Part shown: positions 45,093-53,900 of the stretch, in pieces
Layout: each line of letters begins with the position of its first letter
Position numbering within the stretch: the first letter of the stretch is position 1
NCBI GenBank assembly: GCA_958295495.1
Contig: OY282352.1
Location: 1,426,001 to 1,490,000, forward strand
DNA: 64,000 nt
Direction: 5' to 3'
DNA from: an uncultured Latescibacterota bacterium
GTDB taxonomy: Bacteria; Latescibacterota; UBA2968; UBA8231
Translations under genes and position numbers: made by a program
Notes under the pieces: generated by a model
Told to the model about the DNA's origin: nothing
Databases searched by the model: none
Seen by the model: the letters and a program-made list of their open reading frames with translations, nothing else

Positions 45093-46268
45093 TCACGGAT
45101 TCCTGTTGGGATAATTCCCCGAAAAGCCCCGAGATGAGCGCAAGTCGTCAAATTGCACCGCCTCCCAAGCCTGATAGTCTGCTGGTGCCCGCCAAAATTC
45201 CCGCCACGCGGCATTGAAAAGACCGACGATCTGCGTCTGTGAATCTGGCTTTGCCGTCACTATGTCGATTCCTTCGACGCCTTCCTTAGTCGCCGCGACG
45301 ATTTTAGCAAGAAGGGTCTCCGGGTAACACTGCCGGTATTCAGACTCTGGCTGGTAGCCCATAACCTCAACAAAATCCCGCCAAGCCTTCTTGATCGGCT
45401 TCGCCTCTTCCTCGAAGCCGATCGCCGTCAACATCATCAGCGCCGCGCACATCCGTGCATCATCAGCCGGATGCGTCGACTCGAACATCAAAGGCGTTTC
45501 AAAAGGGTCTCCGCCGCGTTTGACGCAAAGATGATAGTGAGACCAAGCAAAAGCTGGCCCTGTTGTCAGCACACCGAACAAGTCGCAGAAGAATTCCTGC
45601 ATCCAGTATTTGACCCAACATGTGTGCCATAGTTGGAGTTGGTAGATCTTGCTCTCCGATTTGAGCAAACGATCAGCGGCTGCGATCTCGTCGCGGAAGT
45701 ATTTTGCTATCACGAACAGGCTTCGCTTGTAAGCAGCATGATACGTTTCGAGCACCGGCAAATCGGCATTCTGCTCCCGATGAAATAAATGGCAGAGTTC
45801 GTGATAAATAACGGGCAGATGAAGGAGAAACCGGCTCTCCATCAACGGCAGACAGAGGAGATTGAAGTCGAGGTATATATGGAAATTTTCCTGAGATATA
45901 TGGCTGACGACTGGAGGAATCAAGGGATACTTGATTTCGCCGCAAACATCCGTGATCAGGCGGTTGAGGAAGTCATCGTCTTGACTCACTCTGCTGAGGG
46001 CGAACGCGCCGACGTTTTCAACAGCTTCGAGCTGTTCCACAATACGTGTGAACTCTCTCACACGTCGAGGAGTCTGTAGGGCTGTATCGACGACCGTCTC
46101 CTTAGCGAGGCATTGAAAGGCCCCCTGTGCAGCATCAAGATGCGTCAAACATATTTGGCGCAAGCCGTCATACTCCCGCCGATACGGTCCCTGTACTACT
46201 TGGCGCAGTTGCCGTATCCGCTCCAGCGATTGGCCGATCGATCCAATGAGATAGGGTTCGATCATCAA
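45093..46268 (-). CDS. HExxH metallopeptidase-like protein of the Argonaute operon
   Basis: 391 residues. LPVIYHELCHLFHREQ holds a zinc-protease HExxH (H156, E157, H160). WMQEFFCDLFGVLTTGP about 65 residues later supplies a Glu (E225) and Asp (D229), the arrangement of gluzincin-type peptidases (M48-like E-x3-D helix). The N-terminal about 100 residues are helical. No signal peptide or membrane segment, so it would act in the cytoplasm. Its start overlaps the 123-residue protein's stop (ATGA), which in turn overlaps the Argonaute gene: translation is coupled. I know of no described Argonaute system with this component. Substrate unknown. Confidence 0.65.
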   Translation of the reverse strand: MMIEPYLIGSIGQSLERIRQLRQVVQGPYRREYDGLRQICLTHLDAAQGAFQCLAKETVVDTALQTPRRVREFTRIVEQLEAVENVGAFALSRVSQDDDFLNRLITDVCGEIKYPLIPPVVSHISQENFHIYLDFNLLCLPLMESRFLLHLPVIYHELCHLFHREQNADLPVLETYHAAYKRSLFVIAKYFRDEIAAADRLLKSESKIYQLQLWHTCWVKYWMQEFFCDLFGVLTTGPAFAWSHYHLCVKRGGDPFETPLMFESTHPADDARMCAALMMLTAIGFEEEAKPIKKAWRDFVEVMGYQPESEYRQCYPETLLAKIVAATKEGVEGIDIVTAKPDSQTQIVGLFNAAWREFWRAPADYQAWEAVQFDDLRSSRGFSGNYPNRNP

Positions 46269-46636
46269 CGCCTCCGGAGTTGGCGGGCGATCTCCGCCCG
46301 TTCCCGTTCCAGTCTTTGGGCAAGCGTCTCTAGCTGGGTATGATAGCTGGCATCGACTTGACCGCTGAGGAGGTGCTCGCCAAGTTGCTTCAGATCCAGA
46401 CCCGCGAAAGGCTCGCCGGTGTTTGACCGGAGCAAGCTGTCCAAAGTCAGTGCTTCAAGAGACTGCGATTCGAGCCCCTGATCACTGGCGTCGATGAGGA
46501 GTTGCCCGAGCTTCTTCTGATCTGGGTCGGGCGGACCGGTCCCCCCATGTCCTAGCCGTTCGATTACTTTGTCTATCAGGGTGCCATAAGCCTCGACATC
46601 GGCGTAAACCCCTCTCAGCAAACTCAAGTCACTCAT
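46265..46636 (-). CDS. Small helical protein of the Argonaute operon
   Basis: 123 residues, predicted almost fully helical (LLRGVYADVEAYGTLIDKVI; C-terminal coiled coil LETLAQRLERERAEIARQLR). No family recognised. Overlaps the Argonaute gene and the protease-like gene by four bases each, which argues that it is real and part of the same complex or switch, perhaps an adaptor or inhibitor of the protease (inference). Confidence 0.65.
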   Translation of the reverse strand: MSDLSLLRGVYADVEAYGTLIDKVIERLGHGGTGPPDPDQKKLGQLLIDASDQGLESQSLEALTLDSLLRSNTGEPFAGLDLKQLGEHLLSGQVDASYHTQLETLAQRLERERAEIARQLRRR

Positions 46637-49008
46637 GTTGACACCTCCTTCTGAAGATGGGCGTTTTCAAATTCAATGGCGTCTGGATTGTATTCCGCGG
46701 CTTCGTCGAATAGGCTGCGATCACAAAGTTTAATCGAAATCGGCAGACGCATCGCGCTTTCCGGCCGAGTCCACGTCAGGCAGCTAAGCGAAAAAACATC
46801 CGATAGGCAGGGTTCGATGGGCATCTCACCGCTCGCCCGCCGGATGTGTAGCGGCTTGGACGTCCCCGGAATTCGGAAGGGACATCCGGTGGTGCAGACA
46901 TAGCCTTCGTCCGGGGCAGTTTGTATCCAATTACCGACCATCGGGTTTTCGACATATAGTCCTTGTCCACTTCTCGACGGCTTCACATCGAACAATCGTA
47001 GCGGTGCTGGTGCAGACTTGGCGATCTCGACGACCGTGAGATGCCAGCCCTGTCCGAGATGACCTTCTACCGCAAGCCGTTCGCACACCTCTTTTAGCCC
47101 TTCGATTTCTGCCGGCCAAGCGCGTCCGTCGCGATGGATGACGATCTGTTTCGGGCGCTGTGTGAAATAGGATACCTCTTTGCGGACGAGATCGCTCACA
47201 AACTGCGCGACTTGGTTTTTGAGTAATTGCTCCTTTTGCCGCGACGGACTCGTGGAGAATCTGACGATCTTTCCTCCATCGGCAATCAGGGTGAAGGCGG
47301 CGGTGTTATTCTTCACGTCAATCCCGATCACCACATCCGCATATAAGGGCGTATCGAGGATAAACGGCCACTTCCCACTGGTGAGCAGTATCTTGTTGAG
47401 CGCGACATTGCGCAGGTAGCCTGAGAGGCGTCCTCGCTCTGAGGATTTTACCACGTAACGTGTTGCATCTCCTCGTGTTATACTACCGTATGCCTTCTTT
47501 ACCATTTCCGTGTGAATCACGGCTGCGTTGAGATCAAACAGACGAGGAAATTCCTTTACCGTCCACGCCGCCAATTGATCTGCTGATCGCGGACGGTGAT
47601 CATAGCGATGCACCATTACGAGTGCATAGCCTGGCCTAACGTTGACACCCTCTACTGCCTCTCTAATCGCATGGGACTGACCGACAAAATTACGTCTGAT
47701 GTTGAGATCGTCATAGACAATGACTTCAGGATCATAACCCCCGCCATTGGGATAGAGGCCATCTACCTGCGTCTTGAGGTCCTTGAGAAACTGCGAGCCA
47801 TAGCTATTCTCGATACTCTTGGGCCACACGAGATATTGCCGATCAAGGAGACTCTGATTGAAGAAACCTGCGTTCTCATCCTTCAAGAATGTCAGCCTCC
47901 TTTGTCCATAACTTTTAAGAGCAGAGCCTGCGTCGCGCTCGCTCTTGTCGAGCGAAAGCGTCTTATCGTTGCCGAACCGCAAGGTGGGCACTGAGAACGC
48001 CTTCATCCTCGTGTACCCCGCCTGTTCTGAAACCGAGAGGGTAACGTCTCTGACCGGCACCTGCCTCAGAAACATTTTAACGAGTCGGTTAATATGCCGG
48101 TGCCTATCATAGGGCTTAATGACAGTCTCATGCTGATGCCTCGCGCCCTCTCGACTGTGAGTGTCTTCAACCAGATGACAGAGTGCTGCGGGTGCTGAAC
48201 GTTGTTCCGGTCCGTTCGTCCGATAGTAGATCGCGGCACCGTCGGGCGAGAGGTTCGCGATTGAGGCCGGCACGGGTTTCCGAGATTTTCTATGTAGGTA
48301 ATCGATCAAACTGACTGCTTCTCCCTCAAGTGGTATCGAAGGTGTGCCGATGCTCAAGTCGGCGAGCCCGTCGAGAGTGACCTCGAACCAGTTGTGACCC
48401 ATTTTATAAACGCATGACCGGCCTTTGAGCGCGTTGATCTGTTCTCGCCTCGCCCGCGCCAGTAGCGGCGATCTTGAAACAAGTTTACGCTTCAGGTCTA
48501 CGACGAGGCCGAACCCGCCCTCCGGGTGCAGAGCAGTACGCATAGCGAAGCCCTCATAGAGGTCAATCTCGCCAAGTTGTTTCGTCGGTTTCAGAAAGAA
48601 GAACGGCTGTCCCGATCCTGGCTGCCAGAGGCGCGAATCCTTCCAGAGCGTACCCTGAAAGATGAACTGGAGGAAGCGTAGTCTAACGGGATTGAATTCT
48701 GGATGGGCCTCTGTGAAATCGAGATCAATCACATCTCCGGCGTCTTTCAATACGGCAACAACCCCGACAAGCATAATGTGATCTGGCGGATCTCCGGACT
48801 CGGTAGGGACAACCAAGAAGGTCTCGCCCCCCGCGTCGTAGGTCGTCACCGGTGCTTTCATCTGAAAGCTCAACCGCCGAACGAGCCGTTGCATATTGCT
48901 GTAATAGTCTGGACCATCTCGACGCAGGCCGGCGATTTTGTACAGACGGTATTCCGCACTCAGCGTATCCAAGCTATCAATGCGAAAGCAATTCGTTTCA
49001 ATAGACAT
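46633..49008 (-). CDS. Long prokaryotic Argonaute with an apparently complete DEDD site
   Basis: 791 residues from ATG 49008, chosen for GGGAGAAG upstream; it overlaps the nuclease gene by 11 bases. PIWI domain (about 540-791): VVIGIDVKNN (D564), SRQKEQLL (candidate Glu finger E593), IVIHRDGRAW (D627, RDG motif) and LPISIKLCDRSLF (D763). This is an apparently intact catalytic tetrad, unlike most long-B and short Argonautes. MID domain about 425-540 (VIVYDDLNIRR, ALVMVHRYD, AAVIHTEMVKKAYG). N-terminal and L1/PAZ-like parts (1-420) are poorly conserved; a PAZ domain is not clear. It would use a 5'-phosphorylated guide to cut DNA or RNA. Guide and target types cannot be read from sequence. Confidence 0.85.
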   Translation of the reverse strand: MSIETNCFRIDSLDTLSAEYRLYKIAGLRRDGPDYYSNMQRLVRRLSFQMKAPVTTYDAGGETFLVVPTESGDPPDHIMLVGVVAVLKDAGDVIDLDFTEAHPEFNPVRLRFLQFIFQGTLWKDSRLWQPGSGQPFFFLKPTKQLGEIDLYEGFAMRTALHPEGGFGLVVDLKRKLVSRSPLLARARREQINALKGRSCVYKMGHNWFEVTLDGLADLSIGTPSIPLEGEAVSLIDYLHRKSRKPVPASIANLSPDGAAIYYRTNGPEQRSAPAALCHLVEDTHSREGARHQHETVIKPYDRHRHINRLVKMFLRQVPVRDVTLSVSEQAGYTRMKAFSVPTLRFGNDKTLSLDKSERDAGSALKSYGQRRLTFLKDENAGFFNQSLLDRQYLVWPKSIENSYGSQFLKDLKTQVDGLYPNGGGYDPEVIVYDDLNIRRNFVGQSHAIREAVEGVNVRPGYALVMVHRYDHRPRSADQLAAWTVKEFPRLFDLNAAVIHTEMVKKAYGSITRGDATRYVVKSSERGRLSGYLRNVALNKILLTSGKWPFILDTPLYADVVIGIDVKNNTAAFTLIADGGKIVRFSTSPSRQKEQLLKNQVAQFVSDLVRKEVSYFTQRPKQIVIHRDGRAWPAEIEGLKEVCERLAVEGHLGQGWHLTVVEIAKSAPAPLRLFDVKPSRSGQGLYVENPMVGNWIQTAPDEGYVCTTGCPFRIPGTSKPLHIRRASGEMPIEPCLSDVFSLSCLTWTRPESAMRLPISIKLCDRSLFDEAAEYNPDAIEFENAHLQKEVST

Positions 49009-49939
49009 GTGACTTCTCCCAGCAAATGGCGCGGAAAGCACAGCGTTGGCAGGTTTCTTCATACGCAGCGCCCCTAAAATCTTCGACATTCAAATCAGCG
49101 TATTTCCTGCCTTCGGTCAGACAGGCAATCTCGTAGGCAGAGCTAAGCATATATTCTTCTGCCTCTACGATTTGTTCTTCCTCAAGCGAGTGCTTCCGCA
49201 CGACGTTGGTCAGAAGCTGGACTTCGTAAAGCACTGACTCTTGAGGCTGCGTTTCAAAGCCACTAGGAAAATCCCTATGCGGCCTACAACGACTGAGCGC
49301 AATTGCGTAAATCGCCAATTGTAGCCAAGCGTCATTCGTGCCGAACGCGTGAACCTTCCAGTCAATGATCGCCGGTGGAGCATCGTTACGAAACGCAATT
49401 GCATCCGGATAGGCGAGCACCGTCACGTTATCCATTAGCGTGAATTGAAGCGCACGCTGAGAGACGATATAACCAGACGACTTCAGGATGAGGCTGATGT
49501 CTTCCAACGAGAATAGGTTGATCAGAGCGGTTTCGACCTCACACCATGCTCGCTCGATTTCATGCTTCGGTAGTTCGCCTTCATACTCCATAGCGTGAAA
49601 GATCGCGAAATCGTCGCCGGCTTTAGAGACTTGCAGGCCCAAGTCGGTGAGCGGATGCTGTCGAGCATAGGCGAGTTGCCGGTCAAACAAGACGCGGGCG
49701 CGGTTCGTCGCGTCTGTCAGGGTGACGCAGACGCCGCGATTGAGGTTCGGAGTAATCGTCTTCGATATCACGTCGTCGACGATCTTGCCGCGCCAAGCGC
49801 TTATGCTTTGGAGCTTGCCGAGCAAGTAGGCCCGCTTTCGGAACGGATCTTTGGCTCTCGCGTTCGCCGCGACATTTTTGAAATACCATTGCCGCTGGCA
49901 CTGGCGAAACGAGCGGCTCGCTGAATAGGACCACCGCAT
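48998..49939 (-). CDS. Cas4/RecB-like PD-(D/E)XK nuclease with Fe-S cysteines
   Basis: 313 residues. Nuclease core AYPDAIAF (D179), AIIDWKVHAFG (D193, K195) and the RecB-type Q-x3-Y motif WLQLAIYAIAL (Q207, Y211). Four cysteines sit in the Cas4/AddB pattern: C14 in the opening FRQCQRQWYF and C297, C300, C306 in ETCQRCAFRAICW, expected to hold a 4Fe-4S cluster. Cas4-like proteins cut or trim DNA ends. Next to an Argonaute it could produce guide precursors or act as the effector. The start overlaps the XRE gene stop. Confidence 0.8.
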   Translation of the reverse strand: MRWSYSASRSFRQCQRQWYFKNVAANARAKDPFRKRAYLLGKLQSISAWRGKIVDDVISKTITPNLNRGVCVTLTDATNRARVLFDRQLAYARQHPLTDLGLQVSKAGDDFAIFHAMEYEGELPKHEIERAWCEVETALINLFSLEDISLILKSSGYIVSQRALQFTLMDNVTVLAYPDAIAFRNDAPPAIIDWKVHAFGTNDAWLQLAIYAIALSRCRPHRDFPSGFETQPQESVLYEVQLLTNVVRKHSLEEEQIVEAEEYMLSSAYEIACLTEGRKYADLNVEDFRGAAYEETCQRCAFRAICWEKSHVY

Positions 49940-50298
49940 CAGCGCCTCCGCTTCCGCGACCGGATGAACTGCAAATACTCGACGAGCGCTTCCTCTTCTT
50001 CCTTCGTGACCGCGCCAATGCGGGCGGCGGAAGCCTCGACAGCGAACCGCGCTTCAGCCGATGGGGCTTTCGGCACTGGATAACCGGCGAGTTCCATCAA
50101 GAGCTCGTAGGGCACCTGATAGAGTTCGGCGAGCTTGTATAGGTTTTGCGGTGCCGGCGTCTTTATCTTGCCGTGTTCCAACTGGCTTAGATAGGCGTTG
50201 GAGATTCCCGTCTCTTCCTCTACGGCCCGCAACGTCATTGCCAACTCGTTTCGCGCCGAGGCTAGAAAGGTTCCCAGCTTTTCTGTGGTCTGTACCAT
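49939..50298 (-). CDS. XRE-family regulator heading the Argonaute operon
   Basis: 119 residues. Cro/C1-type HTH at about 8-70 (ARNELAMTLRAVEEETGISN, AYLSQLEHGKIKTPAP); the C-terminal tail is charged and ends SRKRRR. The ATG lies only seven bases after a near-consensus -10 box, so translation probably begins at or close to the transcript end. The repeated TGCTAATT/TGCTAAAT elements in the promoter are candidate operators for autoregulation of the whole operon. Confidence 0.8.
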   Translation of the reverse strand: MVQTTEKLGTFLASARNELAMTLRAVEEETGISNAYLSQLEHGKIKTPAPQNLYKLAELYQVPYELLMELAGYPVPKAPSAEARFAVEASAARIGAVTKEEEEALVEYLQFIRSRKRRR

Positions 50299-50305
50299 GC
50301 TGCTA

Positions 50306-50334
50306 ATTGTATTTAATCATGCTAAATTTGTCAA
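50306..50334 (-). promoter_or_regulatory. Promoter and operator of the Argonaute operon
   Basis: Minus strand: perfect -35 TTGACA (50329-50334), 17-base spacer, -10 TACAAT (50306-50311). The spacer contains the inverted repeat ATTTA-GCATGAT-TAAAT, and half-site-like TGCTAA elements (on the given strand) recur on both sides, as expected for control by the adjacent XRE protein. Confidence 0.65.
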
Positions 50335-50424
50335 GCAAACGCATCAATGCAGCCGCTGTGCAACACATTAGTTATCCCGAAATTCCCTGTCCTGTATAAT
50401 GGGGCTGGTTATTCTCTTAACTTG

Positions 50425-50453
50425 TTGATTTGTAAGGCGTTATCGAATATAAT
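50425..50453 (+). promoter_or_regulatory. Possible plus-strand promoter in a gene-free gap
   Basis: TTGATT (50425-50430), 17-base spacer, TATAAT (50448-50453); another TATAAT is at 50395-50400. The stretch 50,335-50,564 contains no convincing gene. Transcription would run away from the Argonaute operon, antisense to the 50565-50834 gene. It could drive a small RNA or be chance in AT-rich DNA. Confidence 0.25.
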
Positions 50454-50564
50454 CTATCTTCAAGCTGCTTCGCCCCATCGAGTATCAGCGACGTGCATCT
50501 CCAGCAACGCCGCGAAGGGTAAGGCGGATGGTCGCCTCGCAATTCGCATTCACCGCACCCTCAA

Positions 50565-50834
50565 TCATATCGCGCTACCGGCCGGCCTGTAAGGCCCCAA
50601 CCGATGTACCGCCTGATACCCGATACGCACGAGCCACGTCTGTCCCTCCGGGCAACGCACCAAAAGTTGACCAGAGGCGGCCAGCGTGTCGTCCCCCACC
50701 TCGAACTCGCCCGTCTCGACATCAATCGCCACAATCCTGCCGCTATTGCCTTCTTCCACCTGCGACCTCACTTGTTGCTCGTATAGTGCCTGACCACGCC
50801 GAGCTGAGTTGCTAATTGAGCGGATTGACTTCAA
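50565..50834 (-). CDS. Small protein of the aspartic-protease partner family
   Basis: About 89 residues from a TTG at 50834 (no ATG in frame nearby). Core: RRGQALYEQQVRSQVEE, then GRIVAIDVETGEFEVGDDTL and LVRIGYQAVHRLG. This resembles small proteins commonly encoded next to retropepsin-like clan AA aspartic proteases, a toxin-antitoxin-like pairing of unproven function. Its usual partner is present here only as a broken tail, immediately upstream. The start is uncertain, so the gene itself may be damaged. Confidence 0.55.
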   Translation of the reverse strand: MKSIRSISNSARRGQALYEQQVRSQVEEGNSGRIVAIDVETGEFEVGDDTLAASGQLLVRCPEGQTWLVRIGYQAVHRLGPYRPAGSAI

Positions 50835-50943
50835 TGCCCAAGGACTCCAGCAGCGGTTCGGCGTTTGCGTCTCCGAAAAGAACCGTGCCGCCCACAATTT
50901 CCCCCATGAGTTCGACTCGCGCAATCGCGTCTGCGTCACTCGG
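50812..50943 (-). pseudogene. C-terminal remnant of a clan AA aspartic protease
   Basis: Forty-three codons read SDADAIARVELMGEIVGGTV ... GDANAEPLLESLGIEV and stop, the typical end of small retropepsin-like proteases (usual GDANAEPLLG-x-TALES), with about four residues missing internally. A stop lies just upstream in frame, and the catalytic DTG half is gone. It overlaps the helicase stop by eight bases, marking the left joint of the helicase gene. Confidence 0.6.
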
Positions 50944-53900
50944 CTGCCTCTATAACAGCCCCTGGGGCGATGGTGTAAGCGATAGACTCGCGGCTCCCGA
51001 CGAGCAGCTTGGCAAACGGATCGCGCACCCGCACCAAACGCGGGTGGGGCGCGGCGCAGTCGAATACGACGTAGAGCCAGTACTCGTCGCGGAGATTGCA
51101 AGCTGTGGCCCATTCATTTTCACGCATTTCAATGCCGCCAGTACCGGCCCGTCCCTTGACTTCTATGGCGCGTCGTTCCGCTCCAGCACGGCGGGAAAGC
51201 AGATCAAAGCCCGGCCAATCGGTCAGCCCGGCACGCCGAGCTAGCTCGGGCCGCGAGACATCCTGCACCTCGGCACCGAAGCCCTCTTCATAAGCGGTAG
51301 CGACCTCCACGGCGATGGCTTCGACATCGGCATCGTAGCGCTCAGCCTCCTTGGAATCCTCGGCCGGCACCACGAGGGCGTGAACGATGAACTCGATCTC
51401 ACCAGCCTCAATGAGGTCTGGTTCGGCTTGCAGTTCGGCGAGGCGATGGTTGCGGGAAGCCGTTAAGCTCCGCTGCCGTTCCTTGACCTTAGAGAGTTCT
51501 CCCTTGGCGTACGGATCACCATCGCGGGCCATTGCGCTAAGGCGAGATCGGGCCGCGGCGAGTTCAGCCGCCTGAAAGTCGAAGCCGCGATTGACGAACT
51601 CCAAGCGTGCGGGCAGATCGTCGAGGCGGTGCTGTCGATGGGCTTGCGCGACGCGCTCGCTCACTTCCTCGCGGATGAACTGGACGGCATCAACGACCAT
51701 GCCGCGAGATAAAGTAGCCAGCGGCACCCGGCTCGGCGCAAAGCCGTGGGCACCTCTAAGTAGAAGCAGATGCTCAACCGGGCACTCCTCTGCGGTGCCG
51801 TCGCTCAATTGGCGCAGCCCGATCAGGCGCGATTCGAGGAGCTGCGGGGCGGTTGAGCCTGCGTTGCCTTGGCGGTGCTGTTCGACGGAGATCAGGGCGA
51901 TGTGAAACAGATATGCCTCGGCTGCATAAGGGTCGGTGAATACGGCACCCTTGAGGCCGTCGCGCCCGAAGCGGCCCAGAATTGCGCCTGAGAGGCCGTC
52001 GAACACCGGCTCACCGGGGTGCATCCAGACCGCGCTCTCGCGGTTGGCTGGCTTGTACACCGTCAGCCGTTCTCGCGCTTCCTCGGGATAGACCTCAAGT
52101 GCTGGCAACAAGGCATCGGCCGCACGGGGCCGGTCGGGGACCAACGCAAAGGCAGCTTCCAAATCGCCTTCGATGCGCAAGTCGAGCAGCGGCGCGGCTC
52201 TCTCCACAAAACGGCGCACGTATCCGGGCAGCAAGCGGCGATAGTTTTCCTGCTCTACCTCGTCGTTGAGGTGAGATAGTCGTTGGCGCACCTCGCCGCC
52301 TTCCCCAAAGAGCATAGGCTCTCGCTCGGCAAGAGCCTGAACCTGTTCTTCCGTAAGGTCGCCCTCCAAGCGCTCGGCAACGGTGTCGGCATCTCCAGTG
52401 ATTGCCTGCTCCAGATAGTCCCGCATGGACAACCCCTCAAACAGCCGGCCCACCACGTCGAACACCTTGTCGGATTGGAGCTGCCGGCGGATCGCTTCGA
52501 GCTTGTCGAGGAGGGTCTTCAGCACCCGCCCCTCGCGCGTCCCGCCGGCCACTAGATTGACTATGACCACTGGATCGCGCTGCTGGCCGTAGCGATGGAT
52601 GCGGCCCATCCGCTGTTCGAGCCGCGCCGGATTCCAAGGGATGTCGTAGTTTACCATCAGCCAGCAGAATTGCAGATTGATCCCCTCGCCAGCGGCATCG
52701 GTGGCCACTAGGTAGTTAGCCCCACCTGCTGCTGGTCGGCGAAAAAACTCGACTTGGTGCTCGCGCTCCTCGTAGGGCAGGCCGCCGTGAATCAGAGCAA
52801 CTCGACCGGTAAAGCCGAGCCCTTCGAGCCGGCGCACCAAAAACTCCGCCGTGTCGCGGTGCTCGGTGAAGATGATCAGCTTCTCGTCGAGGTATTGCGG
52901 ATCGCGGAGCACTTCGCGCAGCTTCTCGAACTTGGATTCTTCGCTGGTGTTGAACAGGTTCCGGGTCTTGTTGAGCAACGCTTCGACTTGGCGACGTTCT
53001 GTCTCCAGTTCGCTGAGGTTGACCGCAACGGTGCCGCTTAGCGCCTTGGCCTCGAACTCCTCGTGCTGCTCGCCCTCGTCCTCGCTTGTAGTCTCTTCAT
53101 CGGCGGTCCGCGTTTCAAAGACATCGTCGAGCTTGCCGAGGTTTAGTTGCTGGCGCACGAGCTGTTCCTCGGTAAGTCGGCCGTTCCGAATGTCGTCAAT
53201 CAGCCCTGCGAGCTTCTCTTGGCGACGCTCGAAGGAGCGCATGAGAGCGTAGGTGGAACTGGCGAGACGCCGCTGAAAGACGCTCATCGCCAACCGGGCA
53301 GCCGACTGGTTCAACACGCCGGCGCGGTTGTAGTAATACCGGATGTATTCGGTCGTCTCGTCGTAGAGCTCCTGCTCGCTTTCTGGCCCCTGCGAGAGAG
53401 CGTAGCTCAAGGTGGCGCAGTTTCGCTGTGGATACAGCGGAGCACCATCGAAGCGGACCATCTCCTCCTTGGTCCGGCGGATGAAGTGCCTCTTCCGAGC
53501 TTGGCGGGGAAAAGTAGCAAAAGCGTCGTAGGTCGAGAGCGCGTCCGGCAGCAGCAAACGCCACAGGAAGTAGTAGGGATAATCCTTGCCCATGTGCGGC
53601 GTGGCCGTCAGCAACAGCAGGTGTTGAGCCGACCAAGACAGCTCCCAGTGCTCATCCTCTACCTCGGCACCGGCTAGGGCTTCCGCTAGCTTGTACCGAT
53701 CCGTCTTGCGCACCCGAAAATCCGGCTGGCGATCCGCAGACAGCTTGTGCGCCTCGTCGAAGACGACGAGGTCGTAGGCGTCGGTTTGCGGATCTCTGAG
53801 GTGGCCGAACATGCGGTCCCCGGCCAAGGTGTCGATGCTAACGATTGTCCGGTCGCTCTCCGGGCCAAGGAAGGGATTGCCAGCGCGTACGTCTGCGCCG

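Noticed and set aside
46633..49008. Short Argonaute system (SPARTA/SPARSA type) or PIWI-RE.
   Set aside because: The protein is about 790 residues with its own apparently complete catalytic site, and no TIR, SIR2 or DinG partner is encoded nearby.
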